A DNA stretch of 64,000 bases from Campylobacterales bacterium (GTDB taxonomy: Bacteria > Campylobacterota > Campylobacteria > Campylobacterales > Sulfurimonadaceae), in contig JAFGUB010000014.1 of NCBI GenBank assembly GCA_016938735.1, positions 1 through 64,000 on the forward strand. The letters run 5' to 3'. The notes beneath the pieces were generated by a model, which saw only the letters and a program-made list of their open reading frames with translations, was not told the DNA's origin and did no database searches. The position numbers and the translations under genes were made by a program. Shown here piece after piece: positions 61,687-64,000 of the stretch (positions within the stretch are counted from its first letter, which is position 1; every line of letters begins with the position of its first letter).

Positions 61687-62787
61687 TTAGCGGGTTTGGG
61701 TATCTTGATAAAGATTTATCCACTTTAAAGCGATCCGATCCAGTGAAAAATGCGCATCGATGCGTGCTTTGGCAGCATCAAGCAACGCTTTTTTGCGCTC
61801 ATTGGGCAGATTGAGGGCGTCAAGCAGGCATTGGGCAAAGGTTTCACTATCGCCCACGGGGGATAAAAAGCCATAGCCTCCGAGTACCTCTTTGACCCCT
61901 CCGCAGTCGGTTGTAACGACCAAAAGAGCACTTGCCATCGCCTCCGCCACGACAAGACCAAAACCCTCAAAATCAGAGGAGAGGCAAAAGAGATCGGAAG
62001 CGCTCATTAGTTCGGCGATATCGGTACGAAAGCCTAAAAAACGAACCTGCTTCTGGATGTGTAAATGATCGCATAGGTTTACAAGCACATCGTGCAGATA
62101 GCCCTCTCCAGCAATGCAGAGGTATAGATCGGGGCGGGTTTTTAGTGCCAGAGCAAAGGCGTGTAGCATCATAGGATAGTTTTTTTGCACCTCAAGTCGC
62201 CCGACGCACAGCAGTAAAGGAGTCTTCTCGTCAATTCCCAAAGAGGTTCTAATGTGTGTGCGCAATGCAGCGTTACATGTAAAGCGTTCGGTGTCGATAC
62301 CGTTATATACCGCGATCATCTGCCCAGACTTGACGGCACCCTTGGCAATAAATGTATCGACGGCCTCTTGTGAAACATTGGTGCTTAGATCGGCCAAAGT
62401 GTTGCTAAGACGATAGAGCAGCATTCGGATGCGTCCTCCCTCGTTGGCATTGTGTGCCGTACAGATCAGTTTGGGCATAGGGATAAAAAGTCGCGCACAG
62501 CGCGTAAGCAGATTGGCATGTACCATGTGGCTGTGAACGATATCAGGTTTGAAGCTGCGGATGACTTGGATGAGGGCATAAAGCGTACGCAGCAGACTGA
62601 TAGGATTGTTGCGAAGCTGCAATCCTTTGAGTGTTACCGCAGGTTCAAGCGGACGCAGTAGTGCCTCTCCAAAAAGATACACGATGCACACAGTATGACC
62701 CATTTGGGCGAATCGATCAGCCAGATCACACACCTGTCGCTCCGCTCCGCCTCTGCCCAAACCTGTAATCACCAGCAAAATCTTCAT
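61687..62787 (-). CDS. GT4 glycosyltransferase
   Basis: 366 residues. GT-B fold: GLGRGGAERQVCDLA, HSHMVHANLL, YNGIDTERF, VGRLEVQKNYPMML and SSDFEGFGLVVAEAMASA. Start 62787 by the 4-nt overlap with the GT2 gene. Likely PglJ/PglH-type role in extending the lipid-linked glycan. The 36-bp gap to pglB is the largest here. Confidence 0.88.
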   Translation of the reverse strand: MKILLVITGLGRGGAERQVCDLADRFAQMGHTVCIVYLFGEALLRPLEPAVTLKGLQLRNNPISLLRTLYALIQVIRSFKPDIVHSHMVHANLLTRCARLFIPMPKLICTAHNANEGGRIRMLLYRLSNTLADLSTNVSQEAVDTFIAKGAVKSGQMIAVYNGIDTERFTCNAALRTHIRTSLGIDEKTPLLLCVGRLEVQKNYPMMLHAFALALKTRPDLYLCIAGEGYLHDVLVNLCDHLHIQKQVRFLGFRTDIAELMSASDLFCLSSDFEGFGLVVAEAMASALLVVTTDCGGVKEVLGGYGFLSPVGDSETFAQCLLDALNLPNERKKALLDAAKARIDAHFSLDRIALKWINLYQDTQTR

Positions 62788-63551
62788 TTGAGCCAACCGT
62801 ACAGTGTGCATTGGAGTAGTCGTATCAGCGCTTTGAGGCGTTCGATTAGTCTCTTTTCACGGCGCAGTCGATCGGCATAATAGAGCCCAAAACCTTTGGG
62901 ATTGACACGCAGATTTTTTTTGAAGTTGGCACTGTAGCCATCGGGTAAGTATTCACATAGATAGGGCGCGATATGGGGGAAATAGCAGATACTTCCCTCA
63001 TCGGCGATGCAGTTCCAGATGAGCAGCTCCGGCACAAAGCGCTCCCCTTGGATCATAGGAAAAGGATGGGCGCGAAGAGCGTCCGTGCGGAAGATGTAGG
63101 CGAGATCCCCTTGAAAGTAGTGGCTGGCTTGCATGGGGTGCATGACGATCATCTGCGGCATATCCGTAGAGTTGCCGATGATGGTGCCGTTGAAATAGGC
63201 ACGACGAAAACACCATCCGATGTGATTCAGGTGTGGTGCAATCTGTGCTTCGATCACTTCAAGCGCATTCGGCATAAGCGCATCGTCGCTATCGACGATG
63301 AGGCAATACGCTCCTCGCGCGGCAGCGGTGCCTGTGTTGATGGCGATATGTTTGCCGCTGTTCTCTTGGTACATGTAACGGATCTCAAACAAGGCGTTTG
63401 ATTGAAATCCTTCAACGAGCTTTTGTGTCTCATCACTGCTGCCATCATCGATGATCAGCCATTCAAAAGAGCCGTTTTGGTGCATTAGGCTTTCAAACAG
63501 GCGCGTTAAAGTATAAGCGCGGTTGTAGGTGGGGGTAAGAACGGTGATCAT
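62784..63551 (-). CDS. GT2 glycosyltransferase
   Basis: 255 residues. GT-A fold: VLTPTYNRAYTLTRLFESL, IIDDGSSDET, SGKHIAINTG and IVDSDDAL metal site. Start at 63551 in a 4-nt overlap with the upstream gene. Adds a branch or chain sugar; specificity unknown. Confidence 0.88.
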   Translation of the reverse strand: MITVLTPTYNRAYTLTRLFESLMHQNGSFEWLIIDDGSSDETQKLVEGFQSNALFEIRYMYQENSGKHIAINTGTAAARGAYCLIVDSDDALMPNALEVIEAQIAPHLNHIGWCFRRAYFNGTIIGNSTDMPQMIVMHPMQASHYFQGDLAYIFRTDALRAHPFPMIQGERFVPELLIWNCIADEGSICYFPHIAPYLCEYLPDGYSANFKKNLRVNPKGFGLYYADRLRREKRLIERLKALIRLLQCTLYGWLK

Positions 63552-64000
63552 GCGATGGGCTTGCGGAGTAGGGTTTTGAGCAGTAGCACCCAAAAGTGTC
63601 CGCCGAGGCTAAAACGATGGCGCACAATCAGCCATAATCGTTGTATCAAGGGCGCGGAAGCATAAGAGAGGTAGGCGTTAAAAAGCACGATCTGATCTTT
63701 TGAGAGTTGATTTTTGTAGCGCTCATAAAAAGCCTGTTTCTCCTCATAGTGCGCACGGCTTAAAACCGCTGCACCGGAGCGGAAAAAACCCTTGGCTATT
63801 TGAAGTTTGCTGCGTGCGGTAGCTCCGGTAACGTTACGGTCGTGTTGTCTGTAGAGCATCAAGGGTTTATTCAGAAAATAGACCGCGCCAAAGGTATGTG
63901 CCAACAGCGAAACAATATCATCGTGCATATAAAAAGGGACAGTGTAGTTTTTGGCCTCATCAATCAGAGCGCGATTCATCAAGATAGAGCAGCCCTGATA
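63548..64000 (-). CDS. GT2 glycosyltransferase, C-terminal part (cut by window edge)
   Basis: About 150 residues to the edge; the frame stays open to base 64000. It begins inside the domain (YQGCSILMNRALIDEA, then HDDIVSLLAHTFG), the acceptor-side part of rhamnosyltransferase-like GT2 enzymes, with RQHDRNVTG after it. The N-terminal nucleotide site lies outside the window. Confidence 0.82.
   Translation of the reverse strand, partial: YQGCSILMNRALIDEAKNYTVPFYMHDDIVSLLAHTFGAVYFLNKPLMLYRQHDRNVTGATARSKLQIAKGFFRSGAAVLSRAHYEEKQAFYERYKNQLSKDQIVLFNAYLSYASAPLIQRLWLIVRHRFSLGGHFWVLLLKTLLRKPIA

Larger units (their letters stand above)
2211..62282. repeat. dispersed palindrome TTACATGTAA, 29 exact copies
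   Basis: Exact copies start at 2211, 10280, 12877, 16795, 16872, 19426, 19555, 19826, 22187, 23494, 23938, 27221, 31668, 32916, 37726, 37935, 42373, 46788, 49111, 50932, 51022, 55494, 56664, 57055, 58917, 59367, 60435, 61626 and 62273. One-mismatch copies start at 108, 6426, 13844, 18057, 25691, 28746, 33205, 47824, 51477, 54418, 56797, 61448 and 63369. About 0.06 exact copies are expected by chance. Six lie between genes; 23 lie in genes, always read as LHV (15 copies) or [L/F/V]TC[K/N] (8 copies), never in the frame ending in TAA. Eighteen of 29 have C on the left. Function unknown. The span given only brackets the first and last exact copies. Confidence 0.97.

Noticed and set aside
49111-62282. 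TTACATGTAA as a simple transcription factor operator
   Set aside because: 23 of 29 exact copies are inside genes of unrelated function on both strands, often mid-gene, which an operator would not explain.

Overview
The window looks like chromosomal DNA of a free-living Campylobacterota (epsilonproteobacterial) chemolithotroph, probably near Sulfurimonas, Sulfuricurvum or Sulfurovum. I cannot fix the genus without a search. The grounds are a Campylobacter-type N-glycosylation locus (pglA, B, C, D, E, F homologues), a DUF493/HP0495-family gene, and a periplasmic molybdoenzyme operon led by a rhodanese. Genes are tightly packed with many 1-, 4- and 8-nt stop/start overlaps.

Layout. 1-2.2 kb (-): a three-gene unit (LRV-repeat protein, unknown protein, cysteine-free Mrp ATPase). 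2.5-11.1 kb (+): a type II DMSO-reductase-family (CISM) operon: rhodanese, Tat-exported alpha subunit, Fe-S beta subunit, a gamma subunit fusing a haem-b domain to a c-type cytochrome, a small Cys-rich periplasmic protein, a TorD-like chaperone and a polyferredoxin. 11.1-19.4 kb (-): coiled-coil protein, DUF493 protein, MoaC, a GGDEF-EAL protein coupled to a solute-binding lipoprotein, MobA, a membrane metallophosphoesterase and LeuC. MoaC and MobA make the molybdenum cofactor the nearby oxidoreductase needs. 19.5-22.2 kb: an SDR, an orphan RelB/DinJ antitoxin followed by the stub of its toxin, and two unknown genes. 22.3-27.4 kb: PA14-domain protein, two GT39/PMT-like membrane glycosyltransferases, GtrA and a GtrB-like GT2. 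27.4-38.3 kb: a full set of type II secretion (T2SS) genes, split into a minus arm (F, H-like, G, unknown) and a plus arm (K, L, M, N-like, C, D, E, I, J). 38.4-46.2 kb (+): six exported proteins directly after the T2SS genes, including two paralogous Ser-rich lipoproteins and two larger secreted proteins that share domains. 46.26-46.69 kb (-): tRNA-Gly, -Leu, -Ser, -Cys. 46.8-49.06 kb (+): ilvD and a Uma2-family gene. 49.06-64 kb (-): one long glycosylation operon read from the right edge: three glycosyltransferases, pglB, pglA, pglC, a YefM-YoeB toxin-antitoxin pair, pglD, then an inserted acyl-activation/reduction cassette (ACP, SDR, acyl-adenylate ligase, LuxE, LuxC), then pglE and pglF.

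Two features cut across the genes. First, the 10-bp palindrome TTACATGTAA occurs 29 times exactly (about 0.06 expected by chance), 23 times inside genes, and only in the two reading frames that avoid its TAA. It behaves like a highly iterated palindrome of unknown function. Second, the secretion locus and the proteins after it look like one surface system, in which shared Cys-pair motifs, Ser linkers and beta-domains recur in different combinations.
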